Assembly (NCBI GenBank): GCA_051653605.1
Contig: JBOFWL010000145.1
Location: 62,001-126,000 of the forward strand
Direction of reading: 5' to 3'
From: JBOFWL01 sp051653605
GTDB lineage: Bacteria; Spirochaetota; Brevinematia; Brevinematales; Brevinemataceae
DNA length: 64,000 bases
Below are positions 42,729 through 50,646 of this stretch, piece by piece. The notes under the pieces were generated by a model. The model was not told the DNA's origin and ran no database searches. It saw only the letters and a list, made by a program, of their open reading frames with translations. The position numbers and the translations under genes are program-made. Numbering within the stretch: position 1 is the stretch's first letter; every line of letters starts with the position of its first letter.

Positions 42729-43894
42729 TTCAAAGATGTTACAAGAGTTTTAAGGGACTCCGCCACTAAATTGGCATCATTATCGCTTATTTTTCCATGG
42801 ATAGGAAGAGAAATTTCGTTAATCCACTGATTTTCTGCTTCTGGACAGTGGTGATTTCCATAGAAAGAGGCAACACTCATCTGTGTGAGTGGCTTGTAGT
42901 GAACATTTGTGTGAATATTCTGCTCAAATAATTGAAAAATCAGCTCATCTCTTATCTTTCTTGTGATATTTTTAATGCGTAATGGATACAAATGTGCTGT
43001 ATGACCTTCGCCTAAATTCGGTTTAATGAATACATCGTCATTAAGTGCTTCATTATAGATTTCAAAAATACGACGACGATAAGGTAATATTTCTTGATCG
43101 TATCGTTTTAATTGGCTACTCCCCAACGCTGCAAGCACATCTGGCATATTAAATTTATAACCGGGCAATAAAATATCATATTCCCACGAATTTGCAGAGG
43201 TAAATTTATCTTTTGCACTTTTATTTTGCCCGTGGAGCGCGTAAAGCCTCATTTTTTTCATAAATTCCTGTGAAAATTCAGTAGAAGCATGCGTAACCGC
43301 AGCTCCTCCCTCTGCTGTTGTGAGGTTTTTGACCGCATGAAACGAAAAAACTTGCACATCAGCCTTATTTCCTTTAGCTCCTAAAGCATGGGCGCTATCT
43401 GCCAATAGCATCGGCCGCCCTAAAATTTCCTGAAGAATATTACTAGACGTAAAAGAAATATTATTTAGTAAAGCAGAAATATGCTCGTAATCCGCCAAGC
43501 CCCCGCCAAAATCAACCGCTATCACCGCTTTCGTACGTGGGGTTATTTTTCGCTCTATTTCTTGTGGAGAAATAAAAAAACTATTTGGCAGTGTATCGGC
43601 AAAAATAACTTTAGCTCCCGTATGCAAAATGGCATTTGCTGTTGCAGCAAAGGTATAGGGCGTGGTGATAACTTCATCCCCCTCCCCTATCCCAAAAGAT
43701 TTAAGAGAGAGGCACAGCCCCGCCGTCGCAGAATTAAGGCATAAAACATCATTTGCCCCCGTGTAGGTGGCAAGTTCTGCTTCAAACTGCTTAACAACAG
43801 CCCCAGTGGTGATCCAACCCGAGCGAAGAACCTCAACGACAGATTGAATATCTTCTTCTGCGAGCGTTGGTGGAGAAAATTCAATATTTTTCAT
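42725..43894 (-). CDS. DegT/DnrJ/EryC1/StrS-family sugar aminotransferase
   Basis: PLP enzyme that aminates a keto-sugar nucleotide. The 389-aa protein has FSPPTLAEEDIQSVVEVLRS, the start GSGWITTG-like segment RSGWITTGAVV, NSATAGLCLSL, DSAHALGAKG and the PLP-lysine segment SFHAVKNLTTAEGGA. It is next to a 4,6-dehydratase, so the likely product is a UDP-4-amino-4,6-dideoxy-HexNAc, as in bacillosamine-type pathways. The exact stereochemistry is inference. Confidence 0.85.
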   Translation of the reverse strand: MKNIEFSPPTLAEEDIQSVVEVLRSGWITTGAVVKQFEAELATYTGANDVLCLNSATAGLCLSLKSFGIGEGDEVITTPYTFAATANAILHTGAKVIFADTLPNSFFISPQEIERKITPRTKAVIAVDFGGGLADYEHISALLNNISFTSSNILQEILGRPMLLADSAHALGAKGNKADVQVFSFHAVKNLTTAEGGAAVTHASTEFSQEFMKKMRLYALHGQNKSAKDKFTSANSWEYDILLPGYKFNMPDVLAALGSSQLKRYDQEILPYRRRIFEIYNEALNDDVFIKPNLGEGHTAHLYPLRIKNITRKIRDELIFQLFEQNIHTNVHYKPLTQMSVASFYGNHHCPEAENQWINEISLPIHGKISDNDANLVAESLKTLVTSLK

Positions 43895-45153
43895 TATGTG
43901 CGAGCCCCTATATAACGAGAAATATACTTCTCAAACAGCATAAAAACGTCTTGTTGAGACCCAAAAGAGGCTGCGTCTGCAAATTCTGCACACATTTTTA
44001 ATATTTCTTTTTTGTCTAGGCGTGGACCAGAATCTTTAAGGATGAGTAAGCGTTCAAAATCGGAGGGCTGAGAGCTTTCAAAGGAGTGAATAAGCTCCTC
44101 AGAGAATTTTTCCCCACCCCGATTACCGATAATCTTTACCGCCCGTTGATCCTTAGTAATACCGCAGTAATCAAAAACTCGATTTGCTAATTCTATCATC
44201 GATACCGGCGCTCCCATATCAAGTGTAAAGAGACTTCCCGATCGAACTGCTCCCGCCAATAAAACCAGACGAGACGCTTCTTGCACAGACATAAAGTATC
44301 TCATCATATTTTGATCCGTAAGTGTCAATGGTTGTGATTCGGAAAGTTGCTGTAAAAAAGTAGGAATAACACTGCCTGTAGACCCAAAAACATTTCCAAA
44401 TCGCACTGATGCAAAAGATGTTGTTTCGTTCTCCATCGATAGGCATATTTTTTCGGCGATTCTTTTAGACATACCTAGCGCCGAAGTTGGATTAACTGCT
44501 TTGTCAGTAGAAATAAGAATAAATCTTTCAGCCTTGCTTTGACACGCTGCAGATATCGTCTTATAAGTACCTAAAATATTTGTTTTTACTGCTTCTTCAG
44601 GGAAGGATTCTAAAATTGGGACGTGCTTATGTGCCGCCGCATGAAAAACAATATGAGGCTGAACAGCTTCAAAGCTACGATAGAGTTTCTCTTCATCCCT
44701 AATGTCTCCTAAAATATAGGAAAATCGTGGATCTTCTTTATATTGCAAAAGCAACTGGGAAATGCTATTCTCTCCATGTCCATACACCACCACCCGTGCC
44801 ACAGAGAGTTCGAGAAGCGACTTAACAAGCGCCGAGCCTATATATCCTTCTCCCCCAGTGATAAGAATCGTTTTACCTGTATAACATTCTTCTAATTGTT
44901 GGCGATATTTCGGGCATTCCTCGCGAGAAATTATGTCGGAGAAGCTTGGTGGCATTGCTATAGCATGCTTTTTAACCAGATCGGATAGCTCTAAGACACG
45001 TACCCCGTTATGATTGAGGTATTGACGCACATCATCCTCGATAGGATTTGTAAGAAAATAAAGGTGGCCTTCTGAATCCATCAGGCGGGTAAGATCCGAA
45101 CCTGTTACACCATGTAGAATAGGCGTTGTGCTTGCCGTAATAACAATTTTCAC
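43894..45153 (-). CDS. UDP-sugar 4,6-dehydratase / epimerase (CapD-PglF type, soluble)
   Basis: The 419-aa protein has an unassigned N-terminal part of about 90 aa, then an SDR domain with NAD-binding TGGEGYIGSALVKSL, HAAAHKHVPILESFPEEAVK and STDKAVNPTSALGMSKRIAE. The usual SDR Tyr is replaced by Met, as in PglF/FlaA1-type dehydratases. Unlike PglF it lacks the membrane helices. It should convert UDP-GlcNAc to a 4-keto-6-deoxy sugar used by the neighbouring aminotransferase. Confidence 0.82.
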   Translation of the reverse strand: MKIVITASTTPILHGVTGSDLTRLMDSEGHLYFLTNPIEDDVRQYLNHNGVRVLELSDLVKKHAIAMPPSFSDIISREECPKYRQQLEECYTGKTILITGGEGYIGSALVKSLLELSVARVVVYGHGENSISQLLLQYKEDPRFSYILGDIRDEEKLYRSFEAVQPHIVFHAAAHKHVPILESFPEEAVKTNILGTYKTISAACQSKAERFILISTDKAVNPTSALGMSKRIAEKICLSMENETTSFASVRFGNVFGSTGSVIPTFLQQLSESQPLTLTDQNMMRYFMSVQEASRLVLLAGAVRSGSLFTLDMGAPVSMIELANRVFDYCGITKDQRAVKIIGNRGGEKFSEELIHSFESSQPSDFERLLILKDSGPRLDKKEILKMCAEFADAASFGSQQDVFMLFEKYISRYIGART

Positions 45154-45155
45154 GA

Positions 45156-46607
45156 CTACTCCTCTATTAATATTTGTTTGATCTCTGTACTGTCTGAAAA
45201 ACAGTGCCGTTCTCTACCAATAATTTGGTATTCCTCGTGCCCTTTACCTGCTATGAGAACGATATCGTTTGTTTGCGCCAGTGAACATGCTTTTTCAAGT
45301 GCTTTTCGTCGATCGGGCAGGCAGTAGACATCAGCTCTATCCGAGGGGATTCCTGCTTTAATATCCTCAATAATAGCAAGTGGGTCTTCCGTTCGGGGAT
45401 TATCAGATGTGATAATGATAATATCTGCTGCCAAGGCCGCTTGCCCCATTAAAGGGCGCTTCGTTTTATCTCTATCTCCACCTGCTCCAAACACTACGAT
45501 GACTTTCGAACCCTGCGTTTTAGCGCTTTGTGCCGACATCACCGCTCGAGATAGGGCATCGGGAGTATGAGCATAATCTACAAGAAAAACCACGCCTCTG
45601 GGGGATATTATTTTTTCCATTCGCCCCTTAACAGATACTTGCTTAAGCCAGGGCAAAATTTGATCAGAACTTAAACCTAGCCAGAGAAGAACTCTATATG
45701 CCATAAAAGCATTTTGAACATTCACTCGCCCAATAAGCGATGACTCTACTTTTTGATCTTCCACTATAAAACTCACCCCAGATGAGGAAAGCTCTATATT
45801 TTCAGCATTTATAAGCCCCTTACCTTCGATTGATAAAGACTCGGCAACTACCCCTCTTTCTCCCAGAACTTTTAAAATACGCTGGCCATAGCTATCATCT
45901 GCATTGATAAAGGCACAGGTTCGCGTTTTACTCGACTCCGCAAGCAAAGTAGTAAAGAGTGTTCTTTTTGCAAGGTAATATTCTTCCATATGCTTATGAA
46001 AGTCTAGATGGTCTTGTGTGAGATTTGTAAAAACAGCCGCATCAATACTTAAGTGCATCATTCTTCCGAGTGCCAGCGCATGAGATGCCGCCTCCATAAC
46101 CACGTGCGTTACTTTTTTATCGATACAACGCCGCAAGTACTTTATCAGAGGAAGGTGGTCGGGAGTAGTATTGGGGGCATTAAAGTGATCATCCCCAATA
46201 CACCAGCAGGTAGTCCCAAAAAATGCCGTTTTGATACCATTACGCACTAAAACTTCGTTTATCATTGTTGCTGTGGTTGTTTTTCCATTCGTGCCTGTAA
46301 CGCAGATAATACAGAGTTTTTGGTCGGGAAAACCATAAAATAGACGTGAAATACGTGAATTTTCTTCTTTTAGGTCGGAAACAGGGATAAAAATAGCGTC
46401 TTCCATGCCTTTATAGATACTATAACGCTGATCTACCACAAAAATCCGACATCCTTTTTGGTAAGCATCAGGGATATACGCATGTAGGTCTCTTTCAAAA
46501 CCCGTAAATGCTATAAATAAAGACCCAAAAACGGCATAACGACTATCATTTTCTATGCTAGAAACAGGTATAGGAGCATAATTAGGAAAGAGATCTGACA
46601 AATACAT
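45156..46607 (-). CDS. murE: UDP-MurNAc-tripeptide ligase (third-residue ligase)
   Basis: ATP-dependent Mur ligase that adds the third amino acid to the peptidoglycan stem. The 483-aa protein has the nucleotide loop CVTGTNGKTTT (about residues 102-112), TTPDHLPLIKYL, VMEAASHAL, TNLTQDHLDFHKHMEEY, VDYAHTPDALSRA and VFGAGGDRDKTKRP. The substrate motif DNPRTEDP (from about residue 402) with AGKGHEEYQ matches the meso-diaminopimelate type rather than the lysine type. Some spirochaetes use ornithine, so the residue should not be assumed. The nominal start is 46622; ATG 46607 follows GAGG and is preferred. It is first gene of a six-gene operon. Confidence 0.94.
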   Translation of the reverse strand: MYLSDLFPNYAPIPVSSIENDSRYAVFGSLFIAFTGFERDLHAYIPDAYQKGCRIFVVDQRYSIYKGMEDAIFIPVSDLKEENSRISRLFYGFPDQKLCIICVTGTNGKTTTATMINEVLVRNGIKTAFFGTTCWCIGDDHFNAPNTTPDHLPLIKYLRRCIDKKVTHVVMEAASHALALGRMMHLSIDAAVFTNLTQDHLDFHKHMEEYYLAKRTLFTTLLAESSKTRTCAFINADDSYGQRILKVLGERGVVAESLSIEGKGLINAENIELSSSGVSFIVEDQKVESSLIGRVNVQNAFMAYRVLLWLGLSSDQILPWLKQVSVKGRMEKIISPRGVVFLVDYAHTPDALSRAVMSAQSAKTQGSKVIVVFGAGGDRDKTKRPLMGQAALAADIIIITSDNPRTEDPLAIIEDIKAGIPSDRADVYCLPDRRKALEKACSLAQTNDIVLIAGKGHEEYQIIGRERHCFSDSTEIKQILIEE

Positions 46608-46636
46608 AAAAACCTCAATCATTTTATAATCCCCAC

Positions 46637-46665
46637 ATTATAAAGGAAAGCTATTAATTCCGCAA
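46637..46665 (-). promoter_or_regulatory. Promoter of the murE-polysaccharide operon
   Basis: On the minus strand, TTGCGG (46665 to 46660), 17 nt, TATAAT (46642 to 46637), about 30 nt before murE ATG 46607. Confidence 0.6.
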
Positions 46666-46679
46666 ATACCAAGCCCTTA

Positions 46680-46708
46680 TTGACAAAAATGGTAAGGCTT
46701 TGTATAAT
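46680..46708 (+). promoter_or_regulatory. Consensus promoter of ruvB, leaderless spacing
   Basis: TTGACA (46680-46685), 17 nt, TATAAT (46703-46708): exact consensus. ATG 46715 is 7 nt past the -10, at the expected start point. Confidence 0.82.
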
Positions 46709-46714
46709 AACAAA

Positions 46715-47740
46715 ATGATTAACGAAAGCATTACCACCCCCTTTGCTCAAGAAGGTGATCCAGAAGAAAGCTTACGCCCGAAACGGCTAGCCGATTTTAT
46801 TGGTCAAAGTAAAATTAAAGAAAATATTTCTGTCTATATAGAAGCCGCTAGAAAACGCAACTCTGCGATGGATCACGTATTACTCTACGGCCCTCCAGGG
46901 CTTGGAAAAACCACGCTTAGTCATATTATCGCTGAAGAGCTTGAAAAGCCAATCCGCATGACATCAGCACCAACCATCGAAAAACAGGGCGACTTAATGG
47001 CCATTCTCACCAGCTTACAAGAAGGTGAGGTGTTGTTTATCGACGAAATCCACCGCCTTCGCAAGACGATGGAGGAGATTCTCTACTCTGCCATGGAAGA
47101 TTTTAAGGTTGATATCATCATAGGCGAGGGCACAGGCGCTAAGACTTTGTCTTTTTCCTTGCCTAAATTCACCCTTATCGGTGCTACAACCCGTGCCGGA
47201 AGCCTTTCCGCACCTCTTCGCTCTCGTTTTGGCATCATTGAGCGTATGGAATTCTATGATTTTGAAGAATTATCTCAAGTTGTCATTCGTTCTGCAGGGA
47301 TACTCGATGTTGCCATTGAATCAAGTGGCGCCATCGAGCTTGCTCGTCGAGCTAGGGGAACACCCAGAATTGTTAACCGGCTTCTGCGTCGTATTGCCGA
47401 TTTCGCACTGGTAGAAAATATTTCTTCCGCCGATGATGCTTTTGTCTCAAAAACGCTCCAACGTCTTGATATTGATGCTCAAGGCTTAGATGCTTTCGAC
47501 CGTCGATTGCTTCAAATTATCATTGAGTACTACAAAGGGGGGCCCGTCGGAGCTAATGCCCTTGCCGCCACGCTCAACGAAGAACTGGATACCCTCGAAG
47601 ATGTTGTAGAACCGTATCTTATTCAACATGGTTTTTTACAACGAACCCCTAGGGGGCGAATTGCTTCTGATAAAGCATACAAGCATTTAGGCTTGCAACC
47701 GCCCTCTCTTCCCTCCATCGAACCCAATCTATTTGAATAA
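46715..47740 (+). CDS. ruvB: Holliday junction ATP-dependent helicase RuvB
   Basis: Hexameric AAA+ motor that drives Holliday junction branch migration with RuvA. The protein has RPKRLADFIGQSKIKENI, Walker A LYGPPGLGKTTLSHIIAEEL, Walker B LFIDEIHRL, the sensor region LIGATTRAGSLSAPLRSRFG and the C-terminal winged helix (RTPRGRIASDKAYKHL). A TTG at 46700 in frame lies within the promoter, so ATG 46715 (341 aa) is the start, with no Shine-Dalgarno sequence. RuvA is not in the window. Confidence 0.96.
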   Translation: MINESITTPFAQEGDPEESLRPKRLADFIGQSKIKENISVYIEAARKRNSAMDHVLLYGPPGLGKTTLSHIIAEELEKPIRMTSAPTIEKQGDLMAILTSLQEGEVLFIDEIHRLRKTMEEILYSAMEDFKVDIIIGEGTGAKTLSFSLPKFTLIGATTRAGSLSAPLRSRFGIIERMEFYDFEELSQVVIRSAGILDVAIESSGAIELARRARGTPRIVNRLLRRIADFALVENISSADDAFVSKTLQRLDIDAQGLDAFDRRLLQIIIEYYKGGPVGANALAATLNEELDTLEDVVEPYLIQHGFLQRTPRGRIASDKAYKHLGLQPPSLPSIEPNLFE

Positions 47741-47741
47741 A

Positions 47742-47768
47742 AAAACCCCCGCTTTTGTGGGGGTTTTT
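47742..47768. terminator. Terminator of ruvB
   Basis: AAAACCCCCGC (47742-47752) / GTGGGGGTTTT (47757-47767) with a TTTT loop and T-tract. Confidence 0.88.
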
Positions 47769-47770
47769 GA

Positions 47771-48067
47771 CTAATACATTTTACAAAATTTTTCTTCTGA
47801 CATCCCAATGAGAAGGATGAGATCGATAAGAGCGAGGAATGATGGGATAAGCGTCCAAGAAAATAAAAGAAATAAAAAGCCTTTGCCGCGTTCTCCTAAG
47901 TAAAATTTATGACCGCCAACTCCACCCAAAAATAGCGTGAATAATATCGCTGTCATCCTACTTTTGCCACCCATTGCCAACATGCGTACATTTGTTGGTT
48001 TTCCACATCTAGGGCAAGAAAATGCCTCAGAACTCATATCTACCCCACAACCTAAACAAAAAGCCAC
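47771..48067 (-). CDS. TM2-domain membrane protein with N-terminal zinc ribbon
   Basis: A 98-aa protein starting with GTG after AAGGAG. A small zinc-ribbon is visible (CLGCGVDMSSEAFSCPRCG: two CxxC pairs at Cys4/7 and 18/21), followed by two transmembrane helices. Between them is the TM2 signature GGVGGHKFYLGERGKGFLFL. TM2 proteins are common small membrane proteins of unclear role. It ends at the ruvB terminator. Confidence 0.82.
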   Translation of the reverse strand: MAFCLGCGVDMSSEAFSCPRCGKPTNVRMLAMGGKSRMTAILFTLFLGGVGGHKFYLGERGKGFLFLLFSWTLIPSFLALIDLILLIGMSEEKFCKMY

Positions 48068-48192
48068 ACAATTCTCCTTAAATTAACCAAGATTAGTTTA
48101 ATAAAGGCATAAATTAAAGTCAAGTTTAAACTTATATTTAAATATGAATTAATCAAAATCTTATAATTATATAGAAAAATCCCTCAAAGGTA

Positions 48193-48221
48193 TTGAAAAA
48201 AACGACTAAATATGTTAAAAT
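48193..48221 (+). promoter_or_regulatory. Promoter of rpsD
   Basis: TTGAAA (48193-48198), 17 nt, TAAAAT (48216-48221). The leader of about 50 nt contains a GC-rich stretch (CCGCAGGCTGCGCGG) that could fold and might allow autoregulation by S4. Confidence 0.65.
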
Positions 48222-48276
48222 ATCGACAATTGCCAAACCGCAGGCTGCGCGGGGCGGAAACTTAGGAGAACATTGC

Positions 48277-48888
48277 ATGAATAAGAACGGACCTAAAGTT
48301 AGAATTTCCCGTTATCTTGGGGTTGCGATCACCCGTAAAGCCGCTAAAATTATGGAAAAAAAGCCAGCTGCACCTGGTCAAGCTGCTGCCAGCAAAAAAT
48401 TCCGCGGAAAAATGTCAGTTTACAAAACTCAGTTGCTTGAAAAGCAAAAAATCCGAGCTCAGTACAATATTTCCGAAAAGCATATGCGTCGTATTTACTC
48501 AGAAGCCATTCGTAAAGAGGGCAACTCTGTTGAAAATATGGTTCAGTTGCTTGAACGCCGTCTTGATGCCTTTGTTTACCGTGCTGGATTTGCTCCTACC
48601 ATTTATGCGGCTCGTCAAGCTGTATCTCATGGACACTTCACTGTTAATGGTAAAAAGGTTGATATTCCTTCTTACTCCATCAAAACAACAGATGTTATCG
48701 CTGTAAAAGATAAAAGCAAAAATAAAGCTTGCTTTATTGATAGCGTAGGAAATGGCTCTATCGTGGTGCCACCTTACATCAACCGCGACGTTGCTAAAAT
48801 GTCTGCATCTATGGAACATTACCCTTCTCGTGCGGAAGTGCCTGTAATTGGCGAATTCCCCTTCGTAATCGAGTTCTATTCTAAATAA
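48277..48888 (+). CDS. rpsD: 30S ribosomal protein S4
   Basis: Primary 16S rRNA-binding protein of the small subunit. The 203-aa protein begins MNKNGPKVRISRYLGVAITR. It lacks the N-terminal zinc Cys residues of some S4 proteins. It contains NMVQLLERRLDAFVYRAGFA and ARQAVSHGHFTVNGKKVDIP, the S4 domain. TTAGGAG precedes ATG 48277, and the earlier in-frame codons overlap the promoter. It is a single gene, apart from the usual S13-S11-S4-rpoA cluster as far as this window shows. Confidence 0.96.
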   Translation: MNKNGPKVRISRYLGVAITRKAAKIMEKKPAAPGQAAASKKFRGKMSVYKTQLLEKQKIRAQYNISEKHMRRIYSEAIRKEGNSVENMVQLLERRLDAFVYRAGFAPTIYAARQAVSHGHFTVNGKKVDIPSYSIKTTDVIAVKDKSKNKACFIDSVGNGSIVVPPYINRDVAKMSASMEHYPSRAEVPVIGEFPFVIEFYSK

Positions 48889-48895
48889 ACACCTT

Positions 48896-48924
48896 AAGAC
48901 CTCCCAATTGGGGGGTCTTTTTTT
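48896..48924 (+). terminator. Terminator of rpsD
   Basis: AAGACCTCCC (48896-48905) / GGGGGGTCTT (48910-48919) with an AATT loop, one G-U pair, then Ts. Confidence 0.88.
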
Positions 48925-49005
48925 GTGCTCTTTTCGTTTAAGTTATATACTCCAATAATACGATATAAATGTATACTTTAAATGCTAATTAAAATTAAAA
49001 AACGA

Positions 49006-49035
49006 TTGACAAGACAAGCTCATATAATGTATGAT
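49006..49035 (+). promoter_or_regulatory. Promoter of the first paralogous lipoprotein
   Basis: TTGACA (49006-49011), 18 nt, TATGAT (49030-49035). The predicted leader of about 180 nt is long for this window. Confidence 0.6.
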
Positions 49036-49220
49036 ATGTTGTGAACTGTTAACTTGTTAAAAACAAAACAGCAAGGCCAAACTCATAACATTAACACTGT
49101 TGTGCGCTGGTTAATTCTATAAATTAAAATATTAAAATAGTGTGGTCAAAAGCATCTATTATAGGAAAAACACCCTCTAATAATGTGAAAAGCCCGACTA
49201 TAATCCATAAGGAGGCTCTC

Positions 49221-49835
49221 ATGAGTAAAAATTTCTTGGATTTTCGTTTTTTTGGATTATTATCCCTAATGTTCGTCACAGGCTGTAACCTTTCATCGTT
49301 AGCTGCCATTAACGACACCACCGATACGCAAGATACTATTACTCCTGATGTTAGCCAGCCTAGCACCGATTCCCGCTTCGATCTAAGTACTGACGAAGGC
49401 GTATTTAGACACCGCGTTGCAGGGCGCACTATTACCATAGTTGATAGCGCTGGAAAACAAAGTTCTATAACTTTTTCTGATGATGCATCAGAGCTCCTAA
49501 CAAACGGTAGAACTTTAACTATTGATAATGTAGGTTCTGTAGCTTGGAACACGGTAGGTGTTCGTGACCCTAACTATCCTGTAGTGGGTGGTTTGGAAGC
49601 GAATGCACCTATAGCGTCTCCTATAACAGCCTCTGCCGCTACTTATGGTGCTGTTACGGTTGATGTGGATAGTTCAGGTGTCCCTGAATTTACTTATCAA
49701 TATAACCGGCGTTTCACATTGAATCTTGGTAGCAGAAGTGGTACTATAAAAACAAAAGTAATAGTAAACCATGTACAAGCACCAACGGTGACGGTTAGAA
49801 CTAACGACTACACTGCAATATTTGACATGGACTAG
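49221..49835 (+). CDS. Lipoprotein, paralogue A (204 aa)
   Basis: ATG 49221 follows AAGGAGG. The signal peptide ends in lipobox VTGC with Cys21 and mature sequence CNLSSL. The rest is a beta-rich domain with RVAGRTITIVDSAG, SSITFSDDASELLTNGRTLT and a final strand pair (RSGTIKTKVIVNH). It shares CNLSSL and the xVxGRxI ... TFSxD ... LxTNxRTLxI pattern with the next gene, so the two are tandem paralogues. No known family. Expected at the outer membrane or periplasm. Confidence 0.75.
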   Translation: MSKNFLDFRFFGLLSLMFVTGCNLSSLAAINDTTDTQDTITPDVSQPSTDSRFDLSTDEGVFRHRVAGRTITIVDSAGKQSSITFSDDASELLTNGRTLTIDNVGSVAWNTVGVRDPNYPVVGGLEANAPIASPITASAATYGAVTVDVDSSGVPEFTYQYNRRFTLNLGSRSGTIKTKVIVNHVQAPTVTVRTNDYTAIFDMD

Positions 49836-49961
49836 GATTTGATGATGGGGGGAGGTTTTTTATTAGTAGCTCCAATAATGTACCCCATTATTAATGCTTA
49901 TAATATAAGTTTTCAATAATTAAAAATATTACATTTAACTTGAATTAAGGAGTAATTTTTA

Positions 49962-50552
49962 ATGAATAAACCTTCAAGCATCACTCTTTTCTTTTTAGGA
50001 TGTTTAATTTTGGCAACAGCATGTAATCTCTCATCATTAAGCGAGACCGAATACATCGGAGGATTGAAAAACTCCGAACTACCAAGCGTCGGCGTAGATG
50101 AAGAAAAATTCCAGCAGTTTACAGCCCAAGAAAAATTTCTATCATCCGTCCAAGGTAGAGTAATCAGCTTGCTTGATATTGATGATATAGAAAGCTCAGG
50201 CACTTTTTCTTCAGATGGTAGAACTTTGATGACCAATTCGAGAACTCTCTCTATTATTAATCAGGGCTCCGATGCCAAGTTGACGCTATACAGCCCTGCT
50301 AACCCCTATGCTTTAAGAGCCGTAACCGATACCGAGGGATATGTCGCCACCTATTACTCAGAGCTTTACAGACCATTGACAGACCCTCGAGCAGCAGACT
50401 TCACCATAATGAATATCTCGGTTACTCTAAACAATAGTCGTACCGGGGGAGTTATTCGAACTCAAAAAATATACAGCCTCTATGAAAACGCTGCTTTAGT
50501 AGCTGGATATCCTGTTACTAATATTTACACCGCAAATTTTACTCTAGAATAA
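49962..50552 (+). CDS. Lipoprotein, paralogue B (196 aa)
   Basis: TTAAGGAG lies before the ATG. The signal peptide carries lipobox ATAC (Cys21), again with mature start CNLSSL. It shares with paralogue A the segment SSVQGRVISLLDIDD, GTFSSDGRTLMTNSRTLSI, and the C-terminal RTGGVIRTQKIYS strand. The paralogues otherwise diverge strongly, so the duplication is old or under surface selection. A terminator follows; a promoter of its own is likely in the 126-bp gap but not clear. Confidence 0.75.
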   Translation: MNKPSSITLFFLGCLILATACNLSSLSETEYIGGLKNSELPSVGVDEEKFQQFTAQEKFLSSVQGRVISLLDIDDIESSGTFSSDGRTLMTNSRTLSIINQGSDAKLTLYSPANPYALRAVTDTEGYVATYYSELYRPLTDPRAADFTIMNISVTLNNSRTGGVIRTQKIYSLYENAALVAGYPVTNIYTANFTLE

Positions 50553-50572
50553 TAAAATATTTCTAAAATAAA

Positions 50573-50600
50573 AGCCCCTAAATTTAGGGGTTTTTATTTT
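50573..50600 (+). terminator. Terminator of the paralogous lipoprotein genes
   Basis: CCCCTAAA/TTTAGGGG inverted repeat at 50575-50590, followed by TTTTTATTTT. Confidence 0.82.
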
Positions 50601-50610
50601 ATTAAAAATC

Positions 50611-50639
50611 TTGAAAAAAACAATAAAACAGGCTAAAAT
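50611..50639 (+). promoter_or_regulatory. Promoter of dnaE, leaderless spacing
   Basis: TTGAAA (50611-50616), 17 nt, TAAAAT (50634-50639). ATG 50647 lies 8 nt downstream with no ribosome-binding site. Confidence 0.7.
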
Positions 50640-50646
50640 AATAGCT

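Larger units (their letters stand above)
48889..49220. other. Intergenic region with terminator, promoter and long leader
   Basis: It holds the rpsD terminator (48896-48922), a promoter at 49006-49035 and a leader of about 180 nt to the lipoprotein ATG at 49221. No small ORF with a ribosome-binding site or known RNA was seen. Confidence 0.55.

Noticed and set aside
46700..46714. TTG start of ruvB at 46700
   Set aside because: The codons lie within the TATAAT box, so they are not transcribed from the predicted start point; ATG 46715 gives the normal RuvB N-terminus.
48238..48270. S4-binding autoregulatory leader ahead of rpsD
   Set aside because: The GC-rich stretch can form only a short stem and I cannot match it to a known S4 leader; left as a remark in the promoter entry.
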